From: Pseudomonas oryzihabitans | Lineage (GTDB): Bacteria > Pseudomonadota > Gammaproteobacteria > Pseudomonadales > Pseudomonadaceae | Length of the DNA stretch: 64,000 nt | Direction of reading: 5' to 3' | NCBI RefSeq assembly: GCF_001518815.1 | Contig: NZ_CP013987.1 | Location: 2,812,501-2,876,500 of the forward strand | Shown here: one piece after another, positions 42,044-50,866 of the stretch | Layout: each line of letters opens with the position of its first letter | Numbering within the stretch: position 1 is the first letter of the stretch | The notes under the pieces: generated by a model | Seen by the model: the letters and a program-made list of their open reading frames with translations, nothing else | What the model was told of the DNA's origin: nothing | Database searches by the model: none | Position numbers and translations under genes: made by a program

Positions 42044-43306
42044 ATGAACCAGATCCTCGACCGCTCCCTGGTTTCCCGAAATCGGGAAGTCAGCGAGATG
42101 TACGACCAACAAGAACAAGAGCCCGTACTGATGCAGGGTTTCCCTGCCGAGCCGGAACAGCGCGTGACCTGGGCCAACTGGATGTCGCCGCCGTTCAATC
42201 GCTGGGGCTTCCGCAACCTGGCGCGCCTGCGCCCCACCATCGACGTCGCCGCCGGCCCACGCCCCGACGCGGTGCTGGCCTATGCGCCGGTAGCCCTGGA
42301 AGGTCTGACGTTCGAGAGTTCTTGCGGCCGCAGCGTTACCGCCCTCGACCATCTGCTGGCCAGCAAGACCGACGGCTTCCTGGTGCTGCACAAGGGGCGC
42401 GTGGTGTACGAGCGCTACTTCAATGGCCAGGTCGCCACTGACCGTCACATCATGTTCTCGGTCACCAAGTCGCTGATCGGCGTACTCGGTGAACAGCTGG
42501 TCCACCAGGGCGTCCTCGATCCCCAGGCGCAAACCCGGCACTATGTGCCGGAGCTGGCTGGCAGTGCCTTCGGCGACGCCACCGTGCGTCAGCTGTTCGA
42601 CATGGCTGTGGGCGTTCATTACACCGAGCTGTACGACGATCCGACGTCGGAAAGCTCCCAATACGGCTACGCCTGCGGCTTCAAGCCGGCACCCCCCGAG
42701 TACGCCCAGTACGAATCCCTGTACCAGTACCTGCCGGCGCTGCGTAAACGCTGCGAACATGGCGGGCTGTTCCATTACGTGACGGCCACCACCGAGGTGC
42801 TGGCCTGGGTGATGGAGCGCGCCAGCGGCGTGAGCTGCGCCGAGCAGTTGCAGGCGATCTGGCAGCAGCTGGGCTGCGAGCGCGACGGCCATTTCATGGC
42901 CGACCCCTGGGGCCGCAGCGTCGCCGGCGCCGGTTTCAACGCCACCCTGCGCGACATGGGTCGCTTCGGCCTGATGCTCGCCAACGGCGGCCTGGTCGAG
43001 GGCCAGCAGGTCATCGCCCAGGCGGTGATCGACGCCATCGCAGGCGGCTCGGACCCTGCCATCTACGCCGTGCACAAGGACTTCTCCGAGTGGACGCCGG
43101 GCGCGTCCTACCGCAGCCAGTGGTACGTCTTCAACGACCACAGCCCGGCCATCATGGCCAGCGGCATCCACGGCCAGTACCTGTTCGTCGACTTCACCTC
43201 GGACGTGGTGATCGTCAAGCAATCGTCGCTGCCCGATGCGGTCACCGAACTGGATATCGACACCGTGCGCCTGCTGCGGGCCATCGCTGCCCAGTTGCAC
43301 GGCTGA
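42044..43306 (+). CDS. beta-lactamase-fold serine hydrolase (class C / 6-aminohexanoate-dimer hydrolase-like)
   Basis: 420 residues from the ATG with AGGA 8 bp upstream; two earlier in-frame ATGs are less well placed. The active-site SxxK motif is Ser139-Val-Thr-Lys142 (FSVTKSL), and HYVTATTE around residue 250 supplies the Tyr. HGQYLFVDF towards the C-terminus is the third motif. No signal peptide, so a cytosolic esterase or amide hydrolase, not a periplasmic beta-lactamase. It is the first gene of a TetR-controlled cluster with a porin, a DUF3237 protein and an MFS transporter, suggesting hydrolysis of an ester or amide imported by those proteins. Confidence 0.85.
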   Translation: MNQILDRSLVSRNREVSEMYDQQEQEPVLMQGFPAEPEQRVTWANWMSPPFNRWGFRNLARLRPTIDVAAGPRPDAVLAYAPVALEGLTFESSCGRSVTALDHLLASKTDGFLVLHKGRVVYERYFNGQVATDRHIMFSVTKSLIGVLGEQLVHQGVLDPQAQTRHYVPELAGSAFGDATVRQLFDMAVGVHYTELYDDPTSESSQYGYACGFKPAPPEYAQYESLYQYLPALRKRCEHGGLFHYVTATTEVLAWVMERASGVSCAEQLQAIWQQLGCERDGHFMADPWGRSVAGAGFNATLRDMGRFGLMLANGGLVEGQQVIAQAVIDAIAGGSDPAIYAVHKDFSEWTPGASYRSQWYVFNDHSPAIMASGIHGQYLFVDFTSDVVIVKQSSLPDAVTELDIDTVRLLRAIAAQLHG

Positions 43307-43323
43307 CCGACACTACAAGATCC

Positions 43324-43349
43324 AGGAGCGCCGGCTCGCCAGCGCTCCT
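43324..43349 (+). repeat. 8-bp-stem hairpin between hydrolase and porin genes
   Basis: AGGAGCGC, a 10-nt loop, GCGCTCCT; no T-run follows. It may set differential expression or mRNA processing within the operon. Confidence 0.4.
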
Positions 43350-43429
43350 ACCTGCTGCGTCAGGTATCAGGTGGCCGCCTTGGCGCCCTTCACTGCCCTG
43401 TAATAAAAAAAATTAGACAGGAGCTTCAT

Positions 43430-44764
43430 ATGTACGGACTCAAGCGCTGTTTCCGCGCGCTATTCGCGCTCGGCGTTCCGCTGGCCAGCCAGCCGGCTCT
43501 GGCGGGCTATCCGTTCCAGTACGAGAACCTCACAGGCGAGGTCAACCTGACGGTTGGCGGCGCCTCCATCACCACCCGCGGCGTCAACTTCGGCACCGGC
43601 CGCGTTGACGTGCGCAGCGGCGAGAACGACGGCAGCAAGATTGGCTGGCAGGAGTTCTACGTCAAACCCGGCGTTACCCTCGATTACTCGCTCAGCGATA
43701 CCGTCCGGCTGCTCGCGGGTGGTTCGGTGGTCGCCGCCACCACCTTCGGTGATGGCGATGCCGGCGGCTTCACCCGCAGCTCCGACGGCCGCGTGGCACC
43801 TGAAGAACTCTATGCCGGGGTGCAAGCGGGTGACTGGACGCTCACCGTTGGTCGCCAGAACTACCTCATCGGCACCGGGTTCATCGTCATGGACGGCAAC
43901 CTCGATCTGTTCGGCGATGGCGCCTATTGGCTCGGCCCGCGTACCGCCTTCAGGGACTCGGCGATCCTGGCATGGAATCCTGGACCGATCCAGGCACAGG
44001 CCTTCACCCTGCGCACCGACGACCACTACGGCGATTTCCGCCTGAGTGGCGTCAACCTGGACTACGACCTCGACGGCCAGGTAACGCTCGGTGCCATGGC
44101 CATGACCGTCGACACCCTGGCCAGCAGGAGCAGTACCGCCGTGCGCCGCGATGGCATGCAGGTCTACAACCTGCGCGCCCTGCGCGGCCACCTGCCGGGC
44201 GTGCCGAACCTGACCTTGAATGGCGAATACGCTGTGCAGCGCGGCGGCGACGGCCCCTTCACCTACGACGCCAACGCCTGGTACGCCCAGGCCGACTACC
44301 AGTTCCAGGACCTGCCGCTCACCCCCACGCTGGGCTACCGCTACGCCGTGTTTTCCGGCGACGACAACCCTACCGACAACCGCCAGAAGGCCTGGGACCC
44401 GCTCAGCAAGGGCTTCACGGACTGGAGCAACTGGCTGGTCGGTGACGTGGTGGGCAACTACCTGCTGTTCAACAGCAACGAGCGCGTCCAGCAATTCTCG
44501 ATCAAGAACCGCCTGACCGACACCTTCACGCTGGGCGCCATTCACTATCAGTTCTGGCTCGACGAGAAGAACTTTCGCGGCGCCGCGGTGAGCGACCGAC
44601 GCTTCGCCGACGAGACCGTGGTGTACCTGGACTGGACGCCGAACAAGCACTTCTACAGTTCGCTCTCGTACAACTGGGTGCAGGCCAAGTCCGCCGCCAA
44701 GCAGGCGTTCGGCGATAACGACCGCTTCAGCGCCCTCGAGCTGTATTTCACCTATCGCTATTGA
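43430..44764 (+). CDS. outer-membrane porin of the alginate-export (AlgE-like) family
   Basis: 444 residues with a signal peptide (FRALFALGVPLASQPALAG, cleavage after ALA) and a beta-barrel body; the end FSALELYFTYRY has the C-terminal aromatic of outer-membrane proteins. Segments such as GWQEFYVKPGVTLDY, LTVGRQNYLIGTGFIVMDG and FRDSAILAWNP are typical of alginate_exp-domain porins, many of which serve uptake of aromatic or other hydrophobic acids and not alginate. AGGAG precedes ATG. It follows the serine hydrolase gene and precedes the DUF3237 gene in one cluster. Confidence 0.85.
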   Translation: MYGLKRCFRALFALGVPLASQPALAGYPFQYENLTGEVNLTVGGASITTRGVNFGTGRVDVRSGENDGSKIGWQEFYVKPGVTLDYSLSDTVRLLAGGSVVAATTFGDGDAGGFTRSSDGRVAPEELYAGVQAGDWTLTVGRQNYLIGTGFIVMDGNLDLFGDGAYWLGPRTAFRDSAILAWNPGPIQAQAFTLRTDDHYGDFRLSGVNLDYDLDGQVTLGAMAMTVDTLASRSSTAVRRDGMQVYNLRALRGHLPGVPNLTLNGEYAVQRGGDGPFTYDANAWYAQADYQFQDLPLTPTLGYRYAVFSGDDNPTDNRQKAWDPLSKGFTDWSNWLVGDVVGNYLLFNSNERVQQFSIKNRLTDTFTLGAIHYQFWLDEKNFRGAAVSDRRFADETVVYLDWTPNKHFYSSLSYNWVQAKSAAKQAFGDNDRFSALELYFTYRY

Positions 44765-44805
44765 ACCCGAGTCACAGACGCCCCTCGGGGGCACAGGAGT
44801 GCGTG

Positions 44806-45294
44806 ATGACAACGACGACGCAAACCGGACTCGGCGTGCCGACTCTGGAATGGGTAATGAGCATCCATGTCGCCATCGCCGTCGGCGATGGACTGGGCGC
44901 CTGCACGGATGGCCAGCGCCGCAACTACCGGATACTGGGTGGGCATTTCGAAGGCCTGAACGTTCGTGGCGAGGTGGTCGCCGGCGGCGCCGACTTTTAT
45001 CTGCAGCGCAGCGATGGCGTGGGTGAGCTGGACGCGCGCTACAGCCTGCTCAGCGACCGAGGCGAGTGGATCAACATTCACAATACCGGCCTGATCGTGC
45101 TCAGCGACCAGGGACGAGAGCTGGAGGCTCAGGGCATCTGGCCCATCGCCGAAGAGGAATACCGCTGCCACTGCTCTCCACGCTTCCAGGTGGCGCGCGG
45201 GCGGCTCGACTGGCTGACCCGCAGCGTGCTGATAGGCAAGGTGAGCTATCCCGCCGCCGACCAGGTCGCCATTCACTGCTATCGACTCGCCTGA
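44806..45294 (+). CDS. DUF3237 family protein
   Basis: 162 residues; AGGAG stands 6 bp before ATG. The sequence shows the small beta-barrel pattern of DUF3237: YRILGGHFEGLNVRGEVVAGGADF, DGVGELDARYSLLSDRGEWINIHNTGL and FQVARGRLDWLTRSVLIGK (key motifs: GGHFEG, GGADF, DARY, IHNTG). The family occurs widely in catabolic clusters and has no firm biochemical role. It lies 41 bp downstream of the porin gene and is surely cotranscribed. Confidence 0.85.
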   Translation: MTTTTQTGLGVPTLEWVMSIHVAIAVGDGLGACTDGQRRNYRILGGHFEGLNVRGEVVAGGADFYLQRSDGVGELDARYSLLSDRGEWINIHNTGLIVLSDQGRELEAQGIWPIAEEEYRCHCSPRFQVARGRLDWLTRSVLIGKVSYPAADQVAIHCYRLA

Positions 45295-45370
45295 CCGGCC
45301 TCCCCTATCCCCAGGCATGCTTTCCACTGAAGCGGCCGCCACCCCGTGGCCAGGCCGGCAGGTATCGATC

Positions 45371-46543
45371 ATGACCCTCGCCAAGCAAACCGTCGTGCGC
45401 GCCGCGTGCATCCTCATCGCCGCGGCCTCCATTCTCGTCATAGGCGTGCAGCCGATCTTCATCGGGCTGCTGACCGAGCGCCTGACCCTAAGCCTGGCCC
45501 ATCAAAGCTGGACCATGTCCGTCGAAATGTGCGGTTCCATCGTCGGTACGCTGTTGTACCTGCCGATGATCCGCTACCTCGGGCCACGCGCCATCGCCCT
45601 CAGCAGTGCGCTGTTGCTGCTGTTCGCCAACGCCGCCACCGCCAGCATCACCGCGCTCGATCCGCTCCTGGTGCTGCGCTGCCTGTCGGGCCTCTGCTCC
45701 GGCGTGCTCTATTCCTATGCCATCTACTGGCTGGGCAGCATGAGTGGGCAGGACAGGTCCTTCGGCATCCTGCTGTTCGTGCAGACCGCGCTTTTTTCCA
45801 GCAGCGCGGTGATCATGCCGATGATCGCCGAATGGCGGGGCTTCGCGGGGGCGATCTACTACCTGTCGGGCTGGTTCGGGCTGGTCTGCCTGCTGTGCTT
45901 CTGCCTGCCGGTCAAGCAGAGCGCGGATCAGCAGCACCGCTCCAGCGAGCCACTGCTGTCCGGGCTGACCCTGGTCGGCGTCTGCTCCCTGCTTGGCATG
46001 CTGTTCCTGCAGCTGTCGATCTATTCGCTGTGGGGCTTCGTCGAAGGCATCGCCAGCGATGCTGGCGTGGCGCCGGTGGAGATCGGCTGGGCGATCAGCA
46101 TCGGGCTGCTGGGCGGCCTGCCCGGAGCGGCCCTGCCCAGCGTGGCAGGCCGGCACCTGGGCCGGGTACCGATGATCCTCACGGGCTCCCTGGCCGTGCT
46201 CGGCGCCATCTACCTGCTGGCGGCCCGTATCCACACGGCGTCGGACCTGATGATCGCGGTATTCCTGATGAACTTCGGCTGGAACCTGGCGCTGTCCTAC
46301 TACATGTCTTCGGTGGTGACCCATGATCCGACCGGTCGCCTGACCAAGCTGGTCGGCGTGGTCCAAGTGGCCTCGGCCGCCGCGGCGCCGACCCTGCTGA
46401 GCCTGTTCATCGAAGGCAACGACCGGCGCAGCATCTTCGTCCTCTCCTCGGGCGCCATCCTGATCGGCTGCGTCCTGATGGTCGTCATGCTGTCGTTCGG
46501 GCGCCGCAAAGTGCCTGGCAAGGCCCTGGACTACTCGGCCTGA
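45371..46543 (+). CDS. MFS transporter
   Basis: 390 residues, about twelve hydrophobic helices. The start ATG at MTLAKQTVVRAACILIAAASIL is chosen; an ATG 54 bp earlier would add a polar stretch. Helix motifs include MSVEMCGSIVGTLLYLPMIRYLG and RCLSGLCSGVLYSYAIYWLG. It should import the substrate of, or export a product from, the upstream hydrolase/porin/DUF3237 system; it is the last gene of that cluster. A GC-rich inverted repeat (GGACGGC...GCCGTCC, 46563-46599) follows without a T-run. Confidence 0.85.
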   Translation: MTLAKQTVVRAACILIAAASILVIGVQPIFIGLLTERLTLSLAHQSWTMSVEMCGSIVGTLLYLPMIRYLGPRAIALSSALLLLFANAATASITALDPLLVLRCLSGLCSGVLYSYAIYWLGSMSGQDRSFGILLFVQTALFSSSAVIMPMIAEWRGFAGAIYYLSGWFGLVCLLCFCLPVKQSADQQHRSSEPLLSGLTLVGVCSLLGMLFLQLSIYSLWGFVEGIASDAGVAPVEIGWAISIGLLGGLPGAALPSVAGRHLGRVPMILTGSLAVLGAIYLLAARIHTASDLMIAVFLMNFGWNLALSYYMSSVVTHDPTGRLTKLVGVVQVASAAAAPTLLSLFIEGNDRRSIFVLSSGAILIGCVLMVVMLSFGRRKVPGKALDYSA

Positions 46544-46904
46544 TCCTGGAAACTGAACGAGCGGGACGGCGGTGGGCCCTGTCCAGGCTCCCCTGCCGTC
46601 CTGCGCAGCAAGGGGGTGCCCGGTCAGGGATAGCGCTCCTGCCTGGATCGAGCGCCTTGCCTTCCCACCGTGATGCCCATCTACGGTCACTTACCGCCAG
46701 CTCTCGACCTGATCGAACGGAAGCCTCTAACGCCGCTGTCATATGCCGCGGGTTAGCTCGCTGTCCGCTTGCTTGACGCTGGCTTTGGGCGGACAAACCG
46801 TCTATCAGCCAAGGTCCTTCTGCGTTAAGGATTATTGCACCACCTAATCCGTGGAGGCATAGTGGCCATACGCCACCTTCCAAACCCAGATCTCGAGTGC
46901 GTGC
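46544..46904. other. 361-bp intergenic region
   Basis: Apart from the GC-rich inverted repeat just after the MFS gene, I see no gene, terminator or RNA here. Confidence 0.4.
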
Positions 46905-47108
46905 ATGTCCAGTGACAACGACATCCAAGTCCGCGAAGCCTTGCTGGCCCTGCATCGTCAGCTCCAGGAAAACGTCGCCCAGCTAGGTAGCATCGATTGC
47001 GAGGATTCAGGCGCCCGCGCCATGATCGACGCGATCAACGCCCTCAATGAACTCGCAGCGACGCTGGTGGTAGAAGCGTCCCTGCTCGTTCCCTTACCCG
47101 CGCTCTGA
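46905..47108 (+). CDS. hypothetical small protein, 67 residues
   Basis: MSSDNDIQVREALLALHRQL starts a helical, mildly acidic protein (HRQLQENVAQLGSID, DAINALNELAATLVVEASL). The heptad-like spacing of Leu/Ile suggests a short coiled coil. The ribosome-binding site is weak. No family is recognised. Confidence 0.5.
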   Translation: MSSDNDIQVREALLALHRQLQENVAQLGSIDCEDSGARAMIDAINALNELAATLVVEASLLVPLPAL

Positions 47109-47249
47109 GCAGGCTCGACCAACAGGTACCTGGGACCACGTCTGAATGACTGGCTGGCATCGCCCCCCGCCCTCTCTGTCCCTGATTTCGTATGCCCTTA
47201 TGTCGAACCTTGCGCTTACGGGAGGGATTCGCTGGCGATGTACGGCAGG

Positions 47250-47389
47250 CCTGCACGCGCGAAAACGGCCGCGAGAATGCACCAGCGCAAGACCGTGATA
47301 GGAACTCTCATTAGACATCGCGATCATAGTTAGCATGAGTGCTCCAACCCTCATTAACTTTAGCCCCGCCTTACCGCGGGGCTTTTTTT
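47250..47389 (+). ncRNA. candidate small RNA upstream of a strong terminator
   Basis: A canonical terminator stands at the end of a ~250-bp stretch without ORFs, on the plus strand. The 100 nt before it are unstructured and pyrimidine-rich next to the stem (CTCCAACCCTCATTAAC), as in Hfq-binding regulators; CTCATTA occurs twice (47309 and 47351 regions). The 5' end is not defined and no clear promoter is seen, so start and even existence are uncertain. A known Pseudomonas sRNA such as RgsA should be tested as a match. Confidence 0.35.
47362..47389 (+). terminator. strong intrinsic terminator
   Basis: AGCCCCGC, loop CTTACC, GCGGGGCT and a run of seven T. This is the best intrinsic terminator in the window. 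The nearest plus-strand ORF ends 254 bp upstream. Confidence 0.85.
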
Positions 47390-47482
47390 GTCTAGCGAAA
47401 GCGCACGATGACGGTTGTAGGGCGCCACCTCTGAGGTGCTGACACAGCGGTCAGCCCCCTTCCTCACCACGAGAACCTTGCC

Positions 47483-47800
47483 ATGCGCCCTCTGTTGCTA
47501 CCCCTGCTGCTAGCGCCCGCGATTCTGTTTGGCACTCCCGCGTTCGGCCAACAGGCGTTGGAAACGGATAGCGACTACCTTCAGCAGCGCGCCGCCTCTC
47601 TGAATGAGCGCATAGATACTGCCGTGAAGGAGCGCCAAGTCTCCAAGCCAGAGGCAGCGAAGCTGCATTTGGCCGTGGGGCAGGTGCAGACCCTGGCGGG
47701 GCATCTGCAAACGCGCAACGGAACCATCAGCCGGCCGGATGCGGACGCGATGAACCAGAAGCTCACTGACGTCGAAAGGATCCTCACCCACCAGCCTTGA
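47483..47800 (+). CDS. small periplasmic protein, unknown
   Basis: 105 residues with a clear signal peptide (LLLPLLLAPAILFGTPAFG, cleavage after AFG). The mature part is helical (YLQQRAASLNERIDTAVKE, KPEAAKLHLAVGQVQTLAGHL) and ends near VERILTHQP. It resembles small uncharacterised pseudomonad exported proteins. Probably soluble in the periplasm. The gene follows the strong terminator, so it has its own promoter. Confidence 0.65.
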   Translation: MRPLLLPLLLAPAILFGTPAFGQQALETDSDYLQQRAASLNERIDTAVKERQVSKPEAAKLHLAVGQVQTLAGHLQTRNGTISRPDADAMNQKLTDVERILTHQP

Positions 47801-48012
47801 TGGGCAAGGCGATCGCCGACCGTCACTCAAGACGCGCACGCCTGCCTGGCGCAGCGGCGTTGCGAACGGCGGGCTGGGCAGCGAGATCGAACCCGCACCT
47901 GAAGCCAAAGGAGCGCCCGTTGCTCGATTCGACAAGGATCTAGCTGACTACGCCCGCCGTGCTCCGGGCAAAAGCTATACAATTCGGCGCCCTATTCGAC
48001 CTGTGAAGATTC

Positions 48013-48987
48013 ATGCGCCTTTTGCTCTCGCTGCTCCTCGCCGCTCCGCTGCTGGTTACTTCCGCTTACGCCGCGCCGCCTGACACCTTCGTTGAAGCCA
48101 AGGTGATCGCCAAACAGAAAGTCTATTTCGACCAGAACACGAGCGCCCAGGGTGATCTGTACTGCGGTTGCAAATGGGAGTGGGTAGGCAAGTCCGGCGG
48201 CCGGCTCGATGCCTCGTCGTGCGGCTTCCAGGCCCGCAAGCAGGAAACCCGCGGCGAGCGTACCGAGTGGGAGCACATCGTGCCGGCCTGGACCTTCGGC
48301 CATCAGCGCCAGTGCTGGCAAAACGGCGGACGTGAACACTGTGTCGCCGACGATCCCGTGTTCCGCGCCATGGAGGCTGATCTTTTCAACCTCTACCCCG
48401 CCGTGGGCGAGGTGAATGGCGACCGGGCCAACTTCAACTACGGCATGGCTCAGGGCGTACCGTCGCAATATGGCCAGTGCTCGACCAAGGTCGATTTCCA
48501 GGGGCGCACCACTGAGCCCCGCGATGACGTCAAGGGCCTGGTGGCCCGAGTCACCTTCTACATGTTCGATCGATACGCGCTGAACATGTCCCGTCAGCAG
48601 CAGCAACTGCTCATGGCCTGGGACAAGCAGCATCCGGTGACCGCCTGGGAACGCGAACGCGATCAGCGGATCGCCGCCGTGATGGGTTATGGCAACCCGT
48701 TCGTGTCCGGTGAGCGCCATTGGACGCTGGGCTACAAGCCGGTCGGTGACGGCATCGTCAGCCCCCTGCCGGCCCCGAAGACGGCGCCGGTTGCGCCAAT
48801 GAAGAGCGCCAGCCCCGTGAAGGCTGGCCAGGGCGTGATCATCGGCAACCGTAACAGCCATGTCTATCACCTGCCCGAAGGCTGCCCCAGCTACACCCAG
48901 GTATCGCCCAAGAACCAGGTCAGCTTCGCTTCCGAAGCCGAGGCAAAGGCGGCAGGATTCACCAAGGCCGGCAATTGCGCGCCTTGA
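48013..48987 (+). CDS. secreted/periplasmic endonuclease I with C-terminal metal-binding domain
   Basis: 324 residues. A signal peptide (RLLLSLLLAAPLLVTSAYA) precedes the NucM/EndA nuclease domain: conserved EWEHIVPAWTFG with the catalytic His, DLFNLYPAVGEVNGDRANFNYG with the metal-binding Asn, and several Cys pairs for disulfides (DLYCGCKWEW). The last ~55 residues (IIGNRNSHVYHLPEGCPSY, then AEAKAAGF, CAP end) form an extra small domain like the Ada/'sunset' metal-binding module often attached to exported nucleases. It degrades extracellular DNA non-specifically. TATACAAT near 47978 is a probable -10. Confidence 0.9.
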   Translation: MRLLLSLLLAAPLLVTSAYAAPPDTFVEAKVIAKQKVYFDQNTSAQGDLYCGCKWEWVGKSGGRLDASSCGFQARKQETRGERTEWEHIVPAWTFGHQRQCWQNGGREHCVADDPVFRAMEADLFNLYPAVGEVNGDRANFNYGMAQGVPSQYGQCSTKVDFQGRTTEPRDDVKGLVARVTFYMFDRYALNMSRQQQQLLMAWDKQHPVTAWERERDQRIAAVMGYGNPFVSGERHWTLGYKPVGDGIVSPLPAPKTAPVAPMKSASPVKAGQGVIIGNRNSHVYHLPEGCPSYTQVSPKNQVSFASEAEAKAAGFTKAGNCAP

Positions 48988-49262
48988 GCTGAAGAGCGCA
49001 TCCGGACAGCAACCAGCCGCCTTGCACCAGGCGACGGCGTGGTCCTGCTGTCTGGTATCCGGGCGCTCCTGTTTCAGGACCAAGGCGCTGTCCGCGAGCT
49101 TCCGTCCAGAAACGGCCACCGCGGCCCACCCAGCACCACCACGGCTCACCGATAGCCATCATCGACTGGGTTTTCCCTGGCTGATGGCCCCTCGACTCGG
49201 TAACCTAGCGGTGCACTGTTCATGGATTCTTTCCCCTACATTCCCCAGACATAGGGAAGGCA

Positions 49263-50030
49263 ATGTTCGAGCTGGACAACGTCGGCTTTTCGCTCAACGG
49301 TCGTGCGCTTCTGCATCCGGTGACCCTGCAACTGCCTCGCGGCCGGATCATCGGCTTGATCGGACACAACGGCTCGGGAAAGTCGACGCTACTCAAGCTG
49401 CTGGCGCGCCAGCTCGTACCCTCCAGCGGGTCGCTGACCTTTGATGGCGAAGCCCTGGCGACCTGGAAAACCCAGCGCTATGCGCAGCAGGTGGCCTATC
49501 TGCCGCAACAGTTGCCAGCGGCCGAGGGCATGACCGTCCAGGAACTCGTCGGCATGGGTCGCTATCCCTGGCACGGCGCCCTGGGTCGCTATGATCGCCA
49601 GGATAGGGAACACGTCGAGCGGGCGCTGCGGCTCACGGGCACTGACCGCTTCGCCCAGCAACTGGTCGACACCCTGTCCGGGGGCGAGCGTCAGCGGGTC
49701 TGGCTGGCTATGCTGCTGGCGCAGAACACCCGCTACCTGCTGCTCGACGAACCCACCTCTGCGCTGGACATCGCCCACCAGGTCGAGGTGCTGCAGCAGA
49801 TCCAGACGCTGGGTCGACAGCTGGACCTCGGCATCATCCTGGTGCTACACGAGATCAACATGGCGGCCCGCTATTGCGATCACCTGATCGCCCTGCGGGC
49901 GGGCCGGGTACTGGTGGAAGGCAGCCCCACCGAGCTGATGAACGGCTCGACGCTACAGGCCATCTATGGCATTCCCATGGACGTCCTCCCGCACCCCCAC
50001 GATGGCACACCGCTCGGTTTCCACTGCTAG
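49263..50030 (+). CDS. ferric-siderophore ABC transporter ATPase (FhuC-type)
   Basis: 255 residues: Walker A GHNGSGKST (34-42), Q-loop VAYLPQQLP, GMGRYPWHGALGR (a hallmark of the FhuC/FecE group), signature LSGGERQRV and Walker B YLLLDEPTSALD. It powers import of the siderophore by the FhuB-type permease. It is on the plus strand, convergent with the FhuF-type gene (stop codons overlap by four bases), whereas permease and binding protein are on the minus strand, so it is transcribed separately. GGGAAGG precedes ATG. No Fur box is evident in the 275 bp upstream. Confidence 0.9.
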   Translation: MFELDNVGFSLNGRALLHPVTLQLPRGRIIGLIGHNGSGKSTLLKLLARQLVPSSGSLTFDGEALATWKTQRYAQQVAYLPQQLPAAEGMTVQELVGMGRYPWHGALGRYDRQDREHVERALRLTGTDRFAQQLVDTLSGGERQRVWLAMLLAQNTRYLLLDEPTSALDIAHQVEVLQQIQTLGRQLDLGIILVLHEINMAARYCDHLIALRAGRVLVEGSPTELMNGSTLQAIYGIPMDVLPHPHDGTPLGFHC

Positions 50031-50773
50031 CCCGCGGCCGTGGGCTGCGGGTCCTTCAGGAGCGGGCAGTTGCTGCAGAGTTCTTCTTCCGGCAAGCGGT
50101 AGCGGATGCAGCACACTCGCCGCTGCCGCCACTGCCAGGAAGTTCCCTCGACGCCACCCGCCAGGGGTAGCTCCACATAGATCACCGGCTTGAATAGCGG
50201 ATTGCGCCCGCCCTGAGCGTCGCACGGCTGCTCGAGCCAGTGCTCGAAGGGTGGCAGCGATCCGGGCTGAGGCCGGACCTTGCGCAATTCGCCAGCGAAC
50301 CATTCCAGATAATTGCCCGCATTGCTCCAGAGCACCTTGGGCGACAACCTGATCTGCGCGCAGGCCCCTTCGATGAAGGGACGCAGATTCTCCCGCACCA
50401 GCGGTTCCAGGAGGTCCGAGTGGTCGTCCGCAAAGGCTTCACCGCCATGGGGCAGCACGAAGGCCGCTGGGAGCCGGGCCTCGTTCAACACCAGCCCCAG
50501 TTGGTCGACAGCGATCGGAAGCCGCCAGCGCAGCAGCAGCGAGGCCGCCACCACCGGCGGAATCAACCGGGAAAAGTAGTACTTGGACCAGACCGAGAGA
50601 AGCGCGCGGCGATCCAGCCCCGGATCGCCGCCATAGCCCTCCAGCAGCTCTGGCAGCCCTTCTTCCAGCAACCGGCCAAGCGGCATCACCGCCGCCTCCT
50701 CCGCGTGCAGCCGCAGCACCGAAGCGAACGGCTGGAGGGGGCCGGTGAACAGGGGTGCCAGCGCAGGAATCAT
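50027..50773 (-). CDS. FhuF-type [2Fe-2S] siderophore-iron reductase
   Basis: 248 residues. The C-terminal cysteine motif Cys221-Cys222-x10-Cys233-x2-Cys236 is the [2Fe-2S] signature of FhuF, and the body shows YYFSRLIPPVVAASLL and WSNAGNYLEWF as in that family. FhuF reduces Fe(III) from hydroxamate siderophores in the cytosol to release iron. It is the last gene of the minus-strand cluster, 93 bp after the acyltransferase gene. Its presence supports a hydroxamate-containing siderophore. Confidence 0.88.
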   Translation of the reverse strand: MIPALAPLFTGPLQPFASVLRLHAEEAAVMPLGRLLEEGLPELLEGYGGDPGLDRRALLSVWSKYYFSRLIPPVVAASLLLRWRLPIAVDQLGLVLNEARLPAAFVLPHGGEAFADDHSDLLEPLVRENLRPFIEGACAQIRLSPKVLWSNAGNYLEWFAGELRKVRPQPGSLPPFEHWLEQPCDAQGGRNPLFKPVIYVELPLAGGVEGTSWQWRQRRVCCIRYRLPEEELCSNCPLLKDPQPTAAG

Positions 50774-50866
50774 CAGCCGGGCGATCCGGCAGCAAGAAGA
50801 GCGGAATTCATCGGGTCACCTCAGGTCGTTGTCCCGTACGGGCCCAGTGCAGCGGCGGTGCCTCTC

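Noticed and set aside
42044-43306. Call as an antibiotic beta-lactamase
   Set aside because: No signal peptide and placement in a catabolic-looking operon; the SxxK fold is shared with many esterases and amide hydrolases.
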